A DNA stretch of 64,000 nt from Ceratotherium simum simum (Eukaryota > Chordata > Mammalia > Perissodactyla > Rhinocerotidae). Position numbers and translations under genes: made by a program. The notes under the pieces are model-generated. The model was given only the letters and a program-made list of their open reading frames with translations. It made no database searches and was not told the origin of the DNA. The number at the start of each line of letters is the position of its first letter. The stretch's first letter is position 1. Below are positions 45,346-58,030 of this stretch, one piece after another. The stretch covers positions 6,299,001 to 6,363,000 of the forward strand of contig NW_004454210.1 in the NCBI RefSeq assembly GCF_000283155.1, given 5' to 3'.

Positions 45346-47030
45346 ACTTCAAGAGTTTAATTTCTATGTTTTTTAAGTAGTTTCAGAGCATCAGAACTAT
45401 GGAAATCTCTCTATTTTCCAAAGTTCCCATATCCCTGATTAAAACTTAGTATTGATAAAACATAAGCAGGAACAAAGAGAATATAAATATTGTGGATGAA
45501 GCAGACACACACGCACACACGCACACACACATGCTAACCCTGCCAAATTGAATCTAACGTTATGCTAAAAGAATAATAAATTATGAGCAAATTACTTGTA
45601 TTTCTGGAAAAGGAGTATAATGTATCACGGCAAAATCAAAGTATTAAAAACCACTATCATTTGATAGATGTTGTAGAAGAATTTTATAATATTCAACATT
45701 CATTCCTGATTTTTAAAAATAGCTAGATAGGACTAGTAAGGCAATTCCTTAAATGTTAAAAAATCTATGGCAACATACACAATACTTAGAATCATAATTA
45801 ATGTGAAATATTAAAGTCATATCTATTAAATTCAGACACAAGATAGGCCTAATATTTCAAGAATTATTTATTTCTTTTCTGGAGGTTCTGATATATTAAT
45901 ACAGGAAAGAAAAAGGAGTGTAAGCATTAAAAAATGTGAAAATATGAACCAACTAATGACTTTCCTGTAAGTGTAAAAAGGATGGATTACTCAGTAAGCG
46001 GATAGGTATAACTTCCTAATATTTAGAAAAGATAAATTTGATAGCATACTCCAAATAAATTACAAATAAATTGCACTTTAAACTAAAAGCAAACAATCAT
46101 AAAGCCATTAAAAATAATTGTAGGTTAAAATATATGTAATTTTATGGTGGTGGAAAACATTGTAAACTCAAACCTATGGCAAAAGCCTTAAAAAGAAAAT
46201 AATATTGAGAAAAATCTCTTTTAAAAAAGCAAAATTTATCAAAGGTTTTATATCCCTAATGTATAAAGAGTTGCCATAAATTACAAACAAAAGACAAACA
46301 TTCCAATGTGAAAAATGAGTAAATGTCATGAGGAGGAAAGTGTGGTAAAATGAAAAATAAAAGTAGCTAGGATTTGTTGCTGGTAAATTTAATTAATGAA
46401 TTATTGTTTTTATTACACAAATCAAACATAACATTTAAAATAAAAAAGACAATGTCTATAATCAGAAGACATTGAAAATGGCCTCAATGAACAAAAATAG
46501 GTAATCAGCTAAACAAACTAGGATATGACTGTATAATGAAATACTATGCTTCAACTATGATCATGATGTAGAAGAAAACAATATCATCTGAAAATATAGC
46601 AATTGCTATTTAGTAAATAAAATAGGTAGCCTGATTTTCTTTGTAATTTGTCATTATTTTTGGAAAAATAGATATTCATTTTTTAAAAGACTAGAGCATA
46701 TACACCAAAATAATAAAAACATTGCTTTCTCTGAGTAACAGAAATAGGGATGAATAATACTTTTGTTTTTGTTTTTTGCTATACTGTCCAATTTTGGCTA
46801 CATTAAAAAGAAATAAAAAGATTTTTTTGCCATCAGAAAAAATGTATAAACAAATGTTAATAATATGTGCCATAAAATTTTAAAGCTCACCATAATCCTA
46901 GTTAATAGAAGTAAATTATCTTTGTTACTCTTCAGTTGAGAAACAGACGCATTTGCTAATCCTAATATACTATTAATAGAAAAAAAAGAAAGAAAGAAAA
47001 AGTAAAAGAAGGAATACCAGGCTAAGCTTG
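45346..47030. other. AT-rich non-coding DNA with small simple repeats
   Basis: No gene. (CA)n with CG interruptions at about 45505-45535 and an AAAG-type run at 46980-47010. Much of the stretch is A-rich and might derive from old LINEs, but I cannot match it. Confidence 0.45.
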
Positions 47031-49899
47031 AACAGTAAGATAGACGAATTTTTTATTTGAGAATTTCGTGCGTTCTTAATACCAGAGATCCCAATGATAA
47101 TAAGTGTTCAAACTTAATTACTGCTGTTGCCACTCAAGGGTGGAATGAGAAAAGAGGAAGATAGCTAGCTCCCCAGAGACAGATCCTTGTGGAAGTACAT
47201 ATTTCCCTGGAATATATGTAGCTGTAGCCATACAATGCAGCCTATATTTTATTAAGCTTAGCGTCGTCAGCTGGTGTGAGTCAGAGTTAACATGAAGCAC
47301 AGTAATGTAACATGACCACCAATGTTTTGAAAACATTTAACTCTGGATCCAACATGAGCTATCAGCATAGATACCTGTACTAGATCCAATTTTCTGTTGG
47401 CCCTGGGAAGTAGAAAAATACTCTTTGAAGTATCGGCAGTGTTTGCGAGATAGTGAGCACAGAGAATCGGAAATAATTTAATGTGATTCTAAATGGTACT
47501 TGGGAAATGTCTTTAAAAATAAATCCTTTCTGACTCTTCATTATGTTGCACAAATGAGAGGCCCAAAAATTATGGCTCGACACCCATTTTACATTCAAGG
47601 TCAGATAGGCAACAATCAGGCGATGATATTTTATTCTCCTGCACATATGAAATTCTGTTTGAACTCATCAAAGTGAATTTATAGATGTGCTAAACTATCC
47701 AATGAGAAGATGAGTGCAAGTAGGACAGGTTCCCTACTTGCTTTCTTAATGCAAGTAAATTACTAGCCAGGCATGATTTCACTTGGTATAAAGGAGAGAA
47801 GTTAATAATTTTTGTCCCAACCTTGACCAAAATACACGCCTGAATTTTTAAGGACAACAAATTTAAAAACCTTGGCAGTGATCATTTAGGAGTATTTCTG
47901 AATAGGATACATTCACATGAAGTTTTTTTCCCTTTGCCAGCATCTCTATAACTACTAGGAATTAGGAGAATGAAAACAAAATATCTGAGTGTAAACTGAA
48001 CCAGAGTTGAATATTTATCCACTGCAATTTAATCTGAAGTGATGTTCCTCTAGCATTTAGGATTTGGTTGAATCCCACAAAACCCAGCAATATTTAGAAC
48101 TAAAATGGATACCCTGTCCTTAGTTCACCTCCCAATATCAAACTTATGTGGGTGTAAGTCAATTCCATTCCAATTGATGTCAAAATGGAATTTAAGATCT
48201 TCCTTGTGGTAGAAATCATGTTATATTTTTAATTAGAAGTTTTCTTCTTAGTGTTTCAGAGGTTTAAATTTATATGTATTTCAAAAATATTCCTCTCTGG
48301 GCATGGAGAAGAGGCTCTGAGAAGGGGAAGGACACAGTGTTACAAATGAATAGCAGGCCAAAGAAAATGTTTCGTTAATCCTTAATAGCAAAACAATAGA
48401 GGAAAGATTTGAAGATACCCCATATAATTAATAGAGTAGAACTAAGCATGCCACACATGCTTCCAAGATGATCACAGAATGCACTGGAAATAAGCAATAC
48501 AATAGTTAATCACTTCAGAGAAATCATGCAGAAAGTACTACATGTACCACATCCAAGATAATGACCAAACCTCTTCAAAATCATCCCATCTGGTAAATCT
48601 TTTCCAAAGCTCAGATTGCACCAGGCTGTCTTTAACCATCCTCCACCGTTTAGGCACAGAGAGCGAACTTTAGTCCCCCTGTTCAGCAGTGAGAACTACA
48701 TGCAAATAATCAACAAGGAAATCCTCTTGCCCATCCAAAAGACTCAAAAATGCTTGTAAGCTGAAGAATGGAAAGGGAAAAGGGCAACAATCTACCAGCT
48801 TGGATTTTCACAGGGGATGGGGTGAGGCAGTGGCATTTTGGGGTCATACTAAGAGCACACACAAACTGACCCCATGCCCAAGGAAGATGATCCAAACTCA
48901 AATAAGAGCTCTGTTGTTCAAAAGAACACTTTCAAGAGCAACACATGATCTTTTGGAATAACTGTACTATGAGCAAATGAATTTTAATCATGTTAAATAT
49001 TTATGTGTTTAAGAAACAGTTTTTTCCATCTAAATTATTGGTAAACCAACCATTCAACTTGAACAGAGATTTTATGTCTCTTTCGTAATTCCTTAAGTCT
49101 GTGTTGATATCCAGTGTTGTCCAAACTCAGAGGATTGAGCTGTTATGATTTTAATTAAACTTGCAAAGTGACATATTAAAAGTACATCTAATCAAAGATA
49201 CAATGAAGCAAGAGTGAGGCTTAAAACAGTATTAACAACTAGTGTTTTGTGGTTTCTCTTCAAATACCAAAGGAGATTGAATCCTAGTGAGGGAATGTTG
49301 GCTAATAAATTTCCAAAGGAAAAAGAAACCACCTTATTTTCAAACTTTAAGTATGAGAGGAAGGAAGGACCTTAGTTAAGTATTGTTTATAATGTTTCTC
49401 TAAGTTCAATTCAGCATAATGAATGTAGTGACACCCCAGGGAATTCCGTAGCAAGGGAAAGTTTGCACCCAGGATATTTTATACGTAGAGCATACACTCA
49501 GAGCTGAATTTTCTAAAAATACGCATAGAAAATTTCAGAAGAAAAGGCGGACAGATTCTTAACTCTTGGAGGGCTAGGGGACACCACCATCTACTTCAAA
49601 ATATAGACAGTTTAAAACATTGTTAAACAGAAGGTTAATGTGCCAATTTTACTTCCTTCTTCCTGCAGCTCTAATTTAAACAAGTTGCACACACAAGTGA
49701 TGCTATATGCATAGGGTTTTGCATTAAGTTTGCAATGTCACGTTTGTTTATAAAAATCATATTTTTAACCGCTGGCCCCTGGAGCTCTGTTCTGGGCAGT
49801 TACAAGCTCTAGTCAGTTCGATTCTGAGTTTTAAAGAGACAGCTCTCCTTTCCAGGAACTTTCAATGGAGACATTTCAGACCTTGGAACAAAACTCTTG
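47031..49899. other. Non-coding, no recognised interspersed repeat
   Basis: About 2.9 kb in which I recognise no repeat family and no gene. Minus-strand frames at 47118-47336, 47380-47646 and 48710-48901 are short and featureless. Confidence 0.45.
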
Positions 49900-51060
49900 G
49901 TTTATACTTTCTGCGGTCTTACAAACTTACAATTAAGTTTATTTACTTAGTGCAGAAAGTGCACTCCTGTTTGCCATGACTGGCGGGTGGCCACTGACAG
50001 CCTTTGGGAGGCCTGTGGAGTTTTTCATTCCTCTTTGTCTCTCTCTCTGCCTGGCCACCACTACTTGTGAAAAAATTTTCATACTGCTTTTGAGAGCATT
50101 TACCATGTTTGTGTTCCTATTTGAAACTTTCAACTCCATTCATAAACCTAGTGGTCGTATGGTAGTGAATAAGGGCCAGAAGTCTTTACAGTCTTTTCCA
50201 CCGTGGTTGAAATCCTGGCTTCTGTAATTTATGCCCAGCCATAACAATGCTCACAAGAGGTTGTGGAGCAGAAGACCTCCTTATTCCTGGATGTGCTGCC
50301 ACTTCAAGGGAAATGCAGAGACTTTGACAAATATTCATGAGAAATAATTGCATGTACTTTGCTTTGCAGACCATTCAAACACCGCAACATCGCTGTAGAT
50401 TTTGCTTTGGTCATAACACAGAACTGTAACTTGACATTTTCCTCTGCCCCTTTTTGCCCCCCCTTTTTAGCTTACGAGCACCAAAACATAAAATAAACGT
50501 GATCATTATGAGGTTCTAGAAATATATTGTAGCTGGGCTTCCCAGATAAGATGTTCCTTAAGGGGCTTGCCTTTTATGTCATGAAAACTATGTGGATTTC
50601 TATACTGCGTCTTCAAACGTCTCTATGGGTTTGGGGCCAACCGGTCATGACTCTCACAGCTAATTACTCACGCTCTGTTCGGGAAGTGCTGTTGTTTGCA
50701 ATGTGGCTTAGGCTTGTCTAAACTTGATTCTTTGATATCAAAGAAATTATCTGGGGCAAAATTACGTGTTCGGTGCAACTCAGCAGGGCAAGCTTTCAGC
50801 TTGGGTTGGCCCAGGGAAATGGGCAGAATGGAAACATTTATGCTGTCCATAACTACGGCTCTGCCATCTCCCCTCTCCATGTACCTCGCCTAAAGCCCAC
50901 TCAGAGAATTCTACAATGCTACCTGGGATGTTACTGTTACATAGCAATCCCTGAGCAAAGAGAAATGTCATTTTTATACGGCAATTCCTACCAGCTCGGG
51001 GACTGAGTTGAGTCAAATTTGGAGGTGACACCATTGAATGAGGCACCATTTGTGATTATT
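49900..51060. other. CpG-containing, repeat-free stretch; candidate conserved non-coding element
   Basis: Composition is more balanced than the flanks, CpGs are frequent for this window (for example around 50,600-50,780) and no repeat is recognisable. Frames are open on both strands (49976-50227, 50696-51006, 50780-51049), none with a known domain, so I do not call a gene. A perfect 18-bp palindrome with paired TCF/LEF-like sites lies at 50728-50745. Function is inference only. Confidence 0.35.
50728..50745. promoter_or_regulatory. Palindromic pair of TCF/LEF-like motifs (candidate)
   Basis: TTCTTTGATATCAAAGAA is a perfect 18-bp palindrome made of CTTTGAT and ATCAAAG back to back. ATCAAAG is the core recognised by TCF/LEF HMG-box factors of the Wnt pathway. 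Binding is not shown by the sequence. Confidence 0.3.
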
Positions 51061-51829
51061 CATTTCATAACACTGTAGTGTCAGACCTCAGAGCTGCATC
51101 ACAGAATCATAGTAGTGGGGAGGCTGACAGAAGTTTATGTATAAGTCCATCAGTGCCTCCTGAACGACTGTCTCTAAGTGTAGATAGTTGTCTACATCTT
51201 TAAAAAAATCACCATAAACATTATCAACACCATCACCATTTTAAGCCCCAGCATCAAAGACCATTCACACAGGGCCTATTTATCAATAGTAACAGGATAG
51301 CCCTCTTATTTAAAATATAAATAAATAAAATATATGAAACTTCACCTTTATCCATTAGAAGAGCTCAGCCTAAGAATGGATATTTGTATTTTTTTTAACC
51401 TCGTGTCCATTTCCTCTTCTTGATAGCTCTTGGGTTTTCTTTGGGGGAATTATCTATTTTCTATTATGAGCAGTTTCAGTGGGATAGTAAAGCAACATTC
51501 TACTAGAGAGTTGAAGGAGTCCTTGGATATTCTTTCCTCTTTTATTTTCCCAGATTTTGATAATGATCACATCACACAGCAATCTCCTTGAGTATTAGCT
51601 AGAAATCTTGGAGTCATTTTCATTTCCCAATATCTCAACTCTCATAGCCAAAAAGTCATCAGGTTCTGTCAATTGCAATCCATAACTATTTCTTGAATCT
51701 CTTTTCATCCCCCCCCCCCCGCTATCATAGTTAGGGCCCTTGGCACATGTCCCTTACATTAACGAGATGGTCTCCTCACCAGTATGCCTGCCTTCCATCT
51801 TTCTCCACCCCAACTCTTTGCAATAATAA
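51061..51829. other. Non-coding, nothing recognised
   Basis: No gene. A C12 homopolymer lies at 51709-51720. Confidence 0.5.
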
Positions 51830-52310
51830 AAATAACTCGAAGTAATTGATCTCTTACGATGGGCCAGGCATTATGCTAAGCACTTTTTTTTTTCTTTGTG
51901 AGGAAGATCAGCCTTGAGCTAACATCTGTCAATCCTCCTCTTTTTGCTGAGGAAGACTAGCCCTGGGCTAACACCCGTGCCCATCTTCCTCCACTTTATA
52001 CGGGACACCGCCACAGCATGGCTTGAAAAGCAGTGTGTCGGCGTGTGCCTGGGATCTGAACCTCCGGCCGCTGCAGTGGAGCGTGCGCACTTAACCGCTA
52101 TGCCACCGGGCCGGCCCCCTATGCTAAGCACTTTTTAAAATATAATCTTCACAGCGCTCCTGAAGTAGCAATTATTTTCCTCACTTTATAGACAAAGGAA
52201 CCAAGGCTAAGAGATATTAAAAAAACTCACCTACGATCACCTAGCTAATACCTATTCTAGCCAAGATTTGAATTCAGTTGTGTATGACTCCAAATTCTGT
52301 GCTCTAAAGA
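51830..52310 (-). repeat. MIR SINE, split by an ERE
   Basis: Left piece: GGGCCAGGCATTATGCTAAG. Right piece: ATAATCTTCACAGCGCTCCT, CACTTTATAGACAAAGGAAC, CTACGATCACCTAGCTAATA and GATTTGAATTCAGTTG. Together they form one reversed MIR interrupted at 51,888-52,119. Confidence 0.85.
51888..52119 (-). mobile_element. ERE SINE inside a MIR
   Basis: Reverse-strand ERE: GAGGAAGATCAGCCTTGAGC and GAGGAAGACTAGCCCTGGGC tail units at the left, B-box complement near GGGATCTGAACC, and GGGCCGGCCCC head at the right. The 16-bp target duplication TATGCTAAGCACTTTT is perfect (51872-51887, 52120-52135) and comes from the MIR core. The frames on both strands at 51919-52138 are shadows. Confidence 0.95.
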
Positions 52311-52369
52311 AGGTAGAAATACTTCTCCTCACACTGGTGGCAGAATAATCTTTCCAAAACACAAATGTG

Positions 52370-52845
52370 GTTATTGATTTTGCTGCTTACAACTGTGATG
52401 GTTCTTCATCCATTGCCTGCACGGTAAAGTTACAAACAAGTGAGACGTTTCAGAGTCTGCCATCCCCTAGCTTTCCCGGCTACCTTTCTTGCTAATCACC
52501 ATGTTCACCTGAGATCCAGACATCCATTCCCTACCTCCTCGGTATCTTTCAAACAAGCTACATTCTCTCATGCATCTCCATTCCTTTACATACACTGCTC
52601 CTTTATTCAGTAGTGCTTGTCCTGTTTTCTCCCATCTGGAAAAGCCCTGCTCAGCCTTCAAGATGCATCTGAGATGTAACTTCTCTCTGGGACCATCTTT
52701 GGATCCCCTGGCCAAGTTCATATTCTACCTACCTGGGGTATCCATTGCACTTTGACGTTCTTCTATTTGAGTCTAAGCACCTGTTGGCACATCTGTTTCC
52801 TCATTAGACTGTGGCTTCTTCAAAGGTCTGTGCTTTATCGGTTTT
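52370..52845 (+). repeat. L2-type LINE, 3' part
   Basis: TGATGGTTCTTCATCCATTG, ACACTGCTCCTTTATTCAGT, GCCTTCAAGATGCATCTGAG, then ATTAGACTGTGGCTTCTTCA follow the L2 order. Worn; ends before the A/T-rich tail. Confidence 0.55.
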
Positions 52846-52874
52846 CCATTCTTCCAGCTTCCACCTTATTCTCC

Positions 52875-53465
52875 ACATAATAATAAGTCAAATCATATCA
52901 TTTCTCTACCCAACCCTTCAACAGTTTCCCATCATATTTAGAATAAAAACAGAAACCCTAACATGGTCCATAAGGCCCTACGTGCTCTGAACACCTGCTA
53001 TCTTTCTGACCTCACCTCTACCTTCCCTCTCCCTCCTTCTCCAAGTTTAGCCCCGTGGCCTCCCAGCTATTTCTTCAACAAACCAAGGACACATCTACTC
53101 AGAACCCTCATGCTGGCTGTTCTGTCTGCCTGGAAGGCTCTTTGCCCAAAGGTCTTCCTGGATGTTCCCCTCACTTCATTCAGATCCCTGCCAAATGTCA
53201 GCTCCTCAGGGAAACTTTCTCTGACGACTCACATAAAATACAGATATAAATTCTCAGCACCATCACACCCTTAACCCTTCTTCCCATTCTTAGCACTGAC
53301 CATTATCTGTCATTATATTACCTACCTGGGTGTGTATTTATCTATGTCTGCCATGCCCTCTGAAATGTAAGCCCCATGAAGACAGGCCTATGTCTGGTTC
53401 CTTCAGTTCTATACCTCCAGGGCTTTTACCAGCAGCTACTCAGTGAGCATAAATGAATAAGCAAA
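52875..53465 (+). repeat. L2 LINE, 3' end
   Basis: TTCAACAGTTTCCCATCATA, CATGGTCCATAAGGCCCTAC, CTGGCTGTTCTGTCTGCCTGG, CAGATCCCTGCCAAATGTCA, ATGTAAGCCCCATGAAGACA and AGCATAAATGAATAAG reproduce the L2 3' 600 bp. It directly follows another L2-type copy in the same orientation. The plus-strand frames at 52963-53274 are decayed repeat, not a gene. Confidence 0.75.
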
Positions 53466-54535
53466 TTTCCTTCCCTATTTTCCAGCATTAACAACATTGC
53501 CAGTTACACTGCAGGGGCTCCAAACATACGTAGTATATATTGAGTGATTTGTGGTACACCTTATAAAGAACTGCCATAGAATGTCCTCTTACAAACTTGA
53601 CAGATCAAAGAATCATTTCATTAAAGGATGAGAGGATGCTGATTTGATAGACAGGGAGGCAGAAGAGAAGGAAAAGACAGTTCCAAGTATAACTCATAAA
53701 ATTTTTTTAGAGATGTTGGATTTCAGCATCTTGTGACCCACCCTGCCACAAATGTCTTCTTCATATCTAAGTCTTTCCTGATGTCATCTCCAGATAGAAA
53801 TCAGCTTCTTGTTAGCCCATGAACCCCTTCATAGACAGAAATGCTCTAAATCAAGAAACCCTAATCCTTTCCTAAGTGAAACAAAGCTGGCATTGTCATC
53901 TGGGACCATGTTCCAGAAACGCATGTAAGTCAATTGCAGCATAACCTTTGAGCAATCATTAATTCTTCTTGACCTTTAGGAAGCCAGGTGTCATGGGAAA
54001 ATACTCCTTTTGCTATCTGCCATGGTTTTCATGAAGTAATAGGAGACCCTAATCTCTTCCCAACTTTATTATCTCCTTCTTTCTAAATTTTCCGGTGTGT
54101 GTTTGGTATAAAATACTCATCCTTCATCTGTATATTAGTCCAGTTTCCTCTTTAGCAAAAATACTACTTACTTAATATTTGTTTCTTATAAATAGAAAAT
54201 ATATTCCAGTTCTCTTAAGTTAGTCACTGCCTCTCAGATGATTGAGGTTTGGAGTCTAGATGACTGAATAGGGATGTCATTATATAAGAAAGTCTAAAAA
54301 GATTGAGAGGGAAATTAAATTTTGAGGGGAAGGGGATAAATTCCATTTTGAACATTTTGAGTTCAAAATGGTTTTGGACAAAAAAATTCAACTCCTCTGG
54401 AGGTGGATGAATATAGGAGCCTAGAGCTCTGGTCAGACTCCCCACCATCCTGCAATTCACCCCCATCAACAGCGAGAGACGACAACTCTTGCTCCAGCAT
54501 AGCTTGGTAATCTTTCTTCCTCTACCAAAAGAAGA
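53466..54535. other. Non-coding, nothing firmly recognised
   Basis: No gene. 53,700-54,180 has a CT-rich look that may be an ancient LINE, not callable by eye. Confidence 0.4.
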
Positions 54536-54700
54536 AAATTCCCCACAATGCCAAAGTTAATTCAGTTATGCCCAAACATATGTATTAAGGAGCTACTGTG
54601 TTCCAGGCATTGCCTTTGCTTTTTTATATATACAGGACTTGGCATAGCCCCAAGCACTTAGCAGCCACTGGTAAGTACTACAGAAGCCTGGGTCTTTATC
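54536..54700 (-). repeat. MIR or L2 end fragment
   Basis: CATATGTATTAAGGAGCTAC and TGTGTTCCAGGCATTGCC match the reversed 3' end shared by MIR and L2. Confidence 0.5.
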
Positions 54701-54739
54701 ATGGTGAGAATGCAAAACCCTAGCACTTGGTGTTCAACT

Positions 54740-55140
54740 TTCACGTGTTAACAAATCTCTTCTAACTCTTGAGTTTCTCTCCCCACAGACTTGTGTCACT
54801 CCCAATTCACTCAACCTGCTCAAGCTGCCTCAGCCTGACCTAGGATGCTCTCCTGGCTCCCCTCCTCTGTGCAGTCCCCTCCTCACATTCCAAGGTCCAG
54901 TGCTTAGCTCTTCCAAGGAACATCTCTGAGCGTCCCCACTCTCTCTGATCTCAAAGGGCTCTAAAGTCTGGTCACAACTTCAACACATGAGTATAAGCCC
55001 TCACTCACTATTTACCATTTCATGTGAGCTAGTCTTTTCTTTCCAACTGCAGCACAAATTCCTCCAGAACAGCAAACCAGCCTCTGACTAATTTGCAGCA
55101 TTAGCCCAGTTTGAGTTCATGATAGCTCAATGAGTACTGA
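54740..55140 (+). repeat. Possible L2-type fragment
   Basis: CTCCTCACATTCCAAGGTCC, CAAGGAACATCTCTGAGCGT and a late GATAGCTCAATGAGTACT are reminiscent of an L2 3' part, but very worn. Confidence 0.35.
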
Positions 55141-57849
55141 TTCTCAAAGAGAGCCATCAAAGTCCCCAATATAGCCGCTTGTATCTGAGAGGATAAAGCA
55201 TTTATGATCTCATAAAATTAACCCAGATAAGCTCCTGTTCAAAATGAGCTGTGATAAACGAGAGCCCCAGCCTGGACAACGTGGAATAGGTTAGGTGGAC
55301 TTGCTGGAAGATCTCTCTCTTACATAAACAGTTGGAGGACAAGGGCCTTCTGCCTACTCCTGCCTGGACCCAGAGATGTCTTCAGCAGTACCTGGAAAAT
55401 AGGACATAGGGTAGGTGTCAGTCAACAGCACTAGCGGGGTGGTTTGCTCCCCGCTTTGCTCCCCCATTTTCTTCTGGATTCCAAGAGATTGCAGAGTGGA
55501 CTCTGACTTACAGAAGGGAGCGGTCCTATGCAAGAAGTGCTCCAACTCACGCCATTTCCTCCTGGTCTACTTCAAGATTTGCTGCTTGTCCAAGCTCACC
55601 CCATGCCCAATCTGTCTAGGTGCTTCTTATTCCTGTCAACTCAATCCAGGAGGAAGGGCACCAGGTCGTGTTGACACCTGGGAGTCTCTCTCCTTCATTT
55701 CCACCTATCCCTCCTGATTGGAGTGTTTTCTCCTCCACTCTCCTCCCCACCCCTTTCCCTTCCCTTCCCTTCTCATCTCCCCTCCTCTCTTCTCTTCTCT
55801 TCTCTCTCCCCTATCTTTCCCACTAGCTTAATCCCAAAGACCACTTCAAGGTAATTTTATTTTCTAGGTCTAAACTCAACATCTCTCTAGCTCAGCTTCA
55901 GTACAATGACACTTTGCTTATTATGGCATTGACAAAACTTTTGCATGTCTTTCCCACCTTATGTAGCGTTTGTCACGTTGGACTTAACTTGTCTTCTGTT
56001 TTCTTTTGCAACATTACAACAGACATGAGGGGGCGAGATGAATGACTTGGCAACAGCCCTCACAACTCAAGGAGGAAATTAGCTAAGGACCAACTCCAAC
56101 CAGCTGCTCTCTAGACTGATGCCTTTCACCTTGAAATCCGGGCATTGGAAGAAGAAAGAGGAAAGGAAAATCACATGCATGGCTGCGTCATTAAGCACTT
56201 CTAGGAGGGAATGTGTCTGTGTGTAGTGGGGGTGAGGGAAGATTTTTGTGCACAGAGGAGAAAGGTATGCAGTGGGACATGAAGGAGACCTGCCTTAGTG
56301 GTTATGATGAAAATCAGGGGGAAATACTTTACTCAAGATAATTATCCTGTACCTACTCTGGAGGATGACTAATTCTATCCCACAGTGTAAGTTGCCTCAT
56401 TTTTGCTGGGTTGTAACTTTAGGTATGTGGGCATGCAATTAAGATTTTCCTAGAATCACCCCACTTAACCCAATGACAATGGGGAGCAGGATTTTCCCAT
56501 CTTAACAGCTAGCTCAGAGCCCAAGTGGCAGTCCACCAGCAGCAGATGTGAGGAGAGGCTGAGTGGCAGTTCTAATTGACCATTTCTACCCATGTTCCTC
56601 TAAGGAACATATAATACGAGCTGTCACAGCTTCCTGCCAATCACAAGAAATCTGACCTAGAGAAAGCACCATCTCAGAGCGAAGGTTGTTTCTATATCCA
56701 ATGAATTCAGTTTCCATTGCATTATCTTATTTTTAGGCCATTGCAGAGAACACCCTGCCTAATCATATCATAAAATCATGAATTTAGTAGATTATAGATG
56801 ATGACTTCAAATCTAAATATGTCCTCTGGCTGCCCAAAGAAGAGGCTGTTTAGCATTTGACATCATCTAGTCTTAGAGCTCTGAGTTCATTCTTTGGGAA
56901 TACTCAGGAACTTTTGCAGAGTCGGAGCTTAACAAATACATAGGAGGCATGCTGTTTATGATACAGAGGGGAAACAAACAACGAATTTGCGTTTTGATGA
57001 GCAATGAAGAAAACTTCTAGATGAGCTGTTTTCCTGCAGCACAAGGGGTTAAGGCAACTTAGGAGATTTATGTAGACAAGTTACATGCCATGTTTGCCTG
57101 TTTTTCTTTGTTTTGCCGTCAGTGAGTGATTTTCCACTCTGACACAATTTCGACAACACACATGTCATAAGCAATGGGGACTGGAAAGAAAGAGAAGCCC
57201 ACAAAGGCAAACTAGACAGACAGACGGCAGCTCATCAGTGCCACATGCTCGTGCTCAGCTCCAGTGGAACAGTCTTGCCTTAATAAAGCCAGACACGTGG
57301 ATCTCTAAATGTCTCTACAAGTGGTTAGTTAGCAAGGTGGCCACACACCCACAGATGCACTGACAGGGAAACTACATGGGAAAACACGGTGTTTCAGTTT
57401 GCAGCTGCCATCTCCACTCCATCAGGGGACGTCATTGATACCTCCTCTCCCAAAGTTAACTGGGGACTGTGGGAAAGATGACAGAGCTTCAGATTCCCCA
57501 CCCAAATCAGCAGGAAGAAGAGGGAGGTTGTCAGACAAAGAAATGCCCTTCCAAATTCCCCATCCATGAATGGACACACACAGGTGTGCTTCCAGTTTTC
57601 AGGCTTACATCATTCATCTTGTTACTGAGCAGTGATTATTTCTACAGGAAAAGAACTACGGCAGCTTATATTATTGTTCACAAATATTCATGGCTGAAGG
57701 AGAATTATATTTCATTCCACTATTAATGGGGCTTGGCCATGAGACATACTATTGTCCATGAACTGTGTGGAAAGTAATGTGTGTCACTGACATGAAGGAG
57801 CTTTAAGGACCAGTGTGTGGTCTTCAGGCTCTCTTTTCCCCCTGATTAA
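55141..57849. other. Non-coding, with a long pyrimidine tract
   Basis: No gene or named repeat recognised apart from the C/T tract at 55729-55822. Frames at 55354-55826 and 57394-57726 have no domain; one is driven by the tract. Confidence 0.45.
55729..55822 (+). repeat. Polypyrimidine tract
   Basis: About 90 bp almost entirely C and T, with CCCTT/TTCCC and TCTTCTCTTCTC units, broken by a few A and one G-free interruption. Such tracts can adopt triplex (H-DNA) structures and are prone to slippage. Confidence 0.85.
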
Positions 57850-58030
57850 TGACCAGCAACGTCTCAAAGAGGAATTGCTCTGTCAGCCTGGAGTGAAGAC
57901 AACAGGGAGCAGTGCTGAAGTAGACTCAAAATGGATATGAGCAAGAAATAACCTTTATTGTTGTAAACCACTGAAATTTGGGGCTTGTTTGTTACTGCAT
58001 CATAATCTAGCCTATCCTGACTGATACAGC
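57850..58030 (+). repeat. LTR-like 3' end, family not assigned
   Basis: AAATAACCTTTATTGTTGTA, AACCACTGAAATTTGGGGCT, TGTTTGTTACTGCATCATAA and CTAGCCTATCCTGACTGATA form a 3' end common to a mammalian LTR-like repeat group. The left part is too worn to delimit. Confidence 0.5.

Noticed and set aside
52963..53274. 103-aa plus-strand frame rich in Pro/Ser/Leu
   Set aside because: Lies inside a worn L2 3' region; its sequence follows the L2 consensus.
55620..55826. 68-aa frame with a Ser/Pro/Leu-rich end
   Set aside because: Produced by the polypyrimidine tract.
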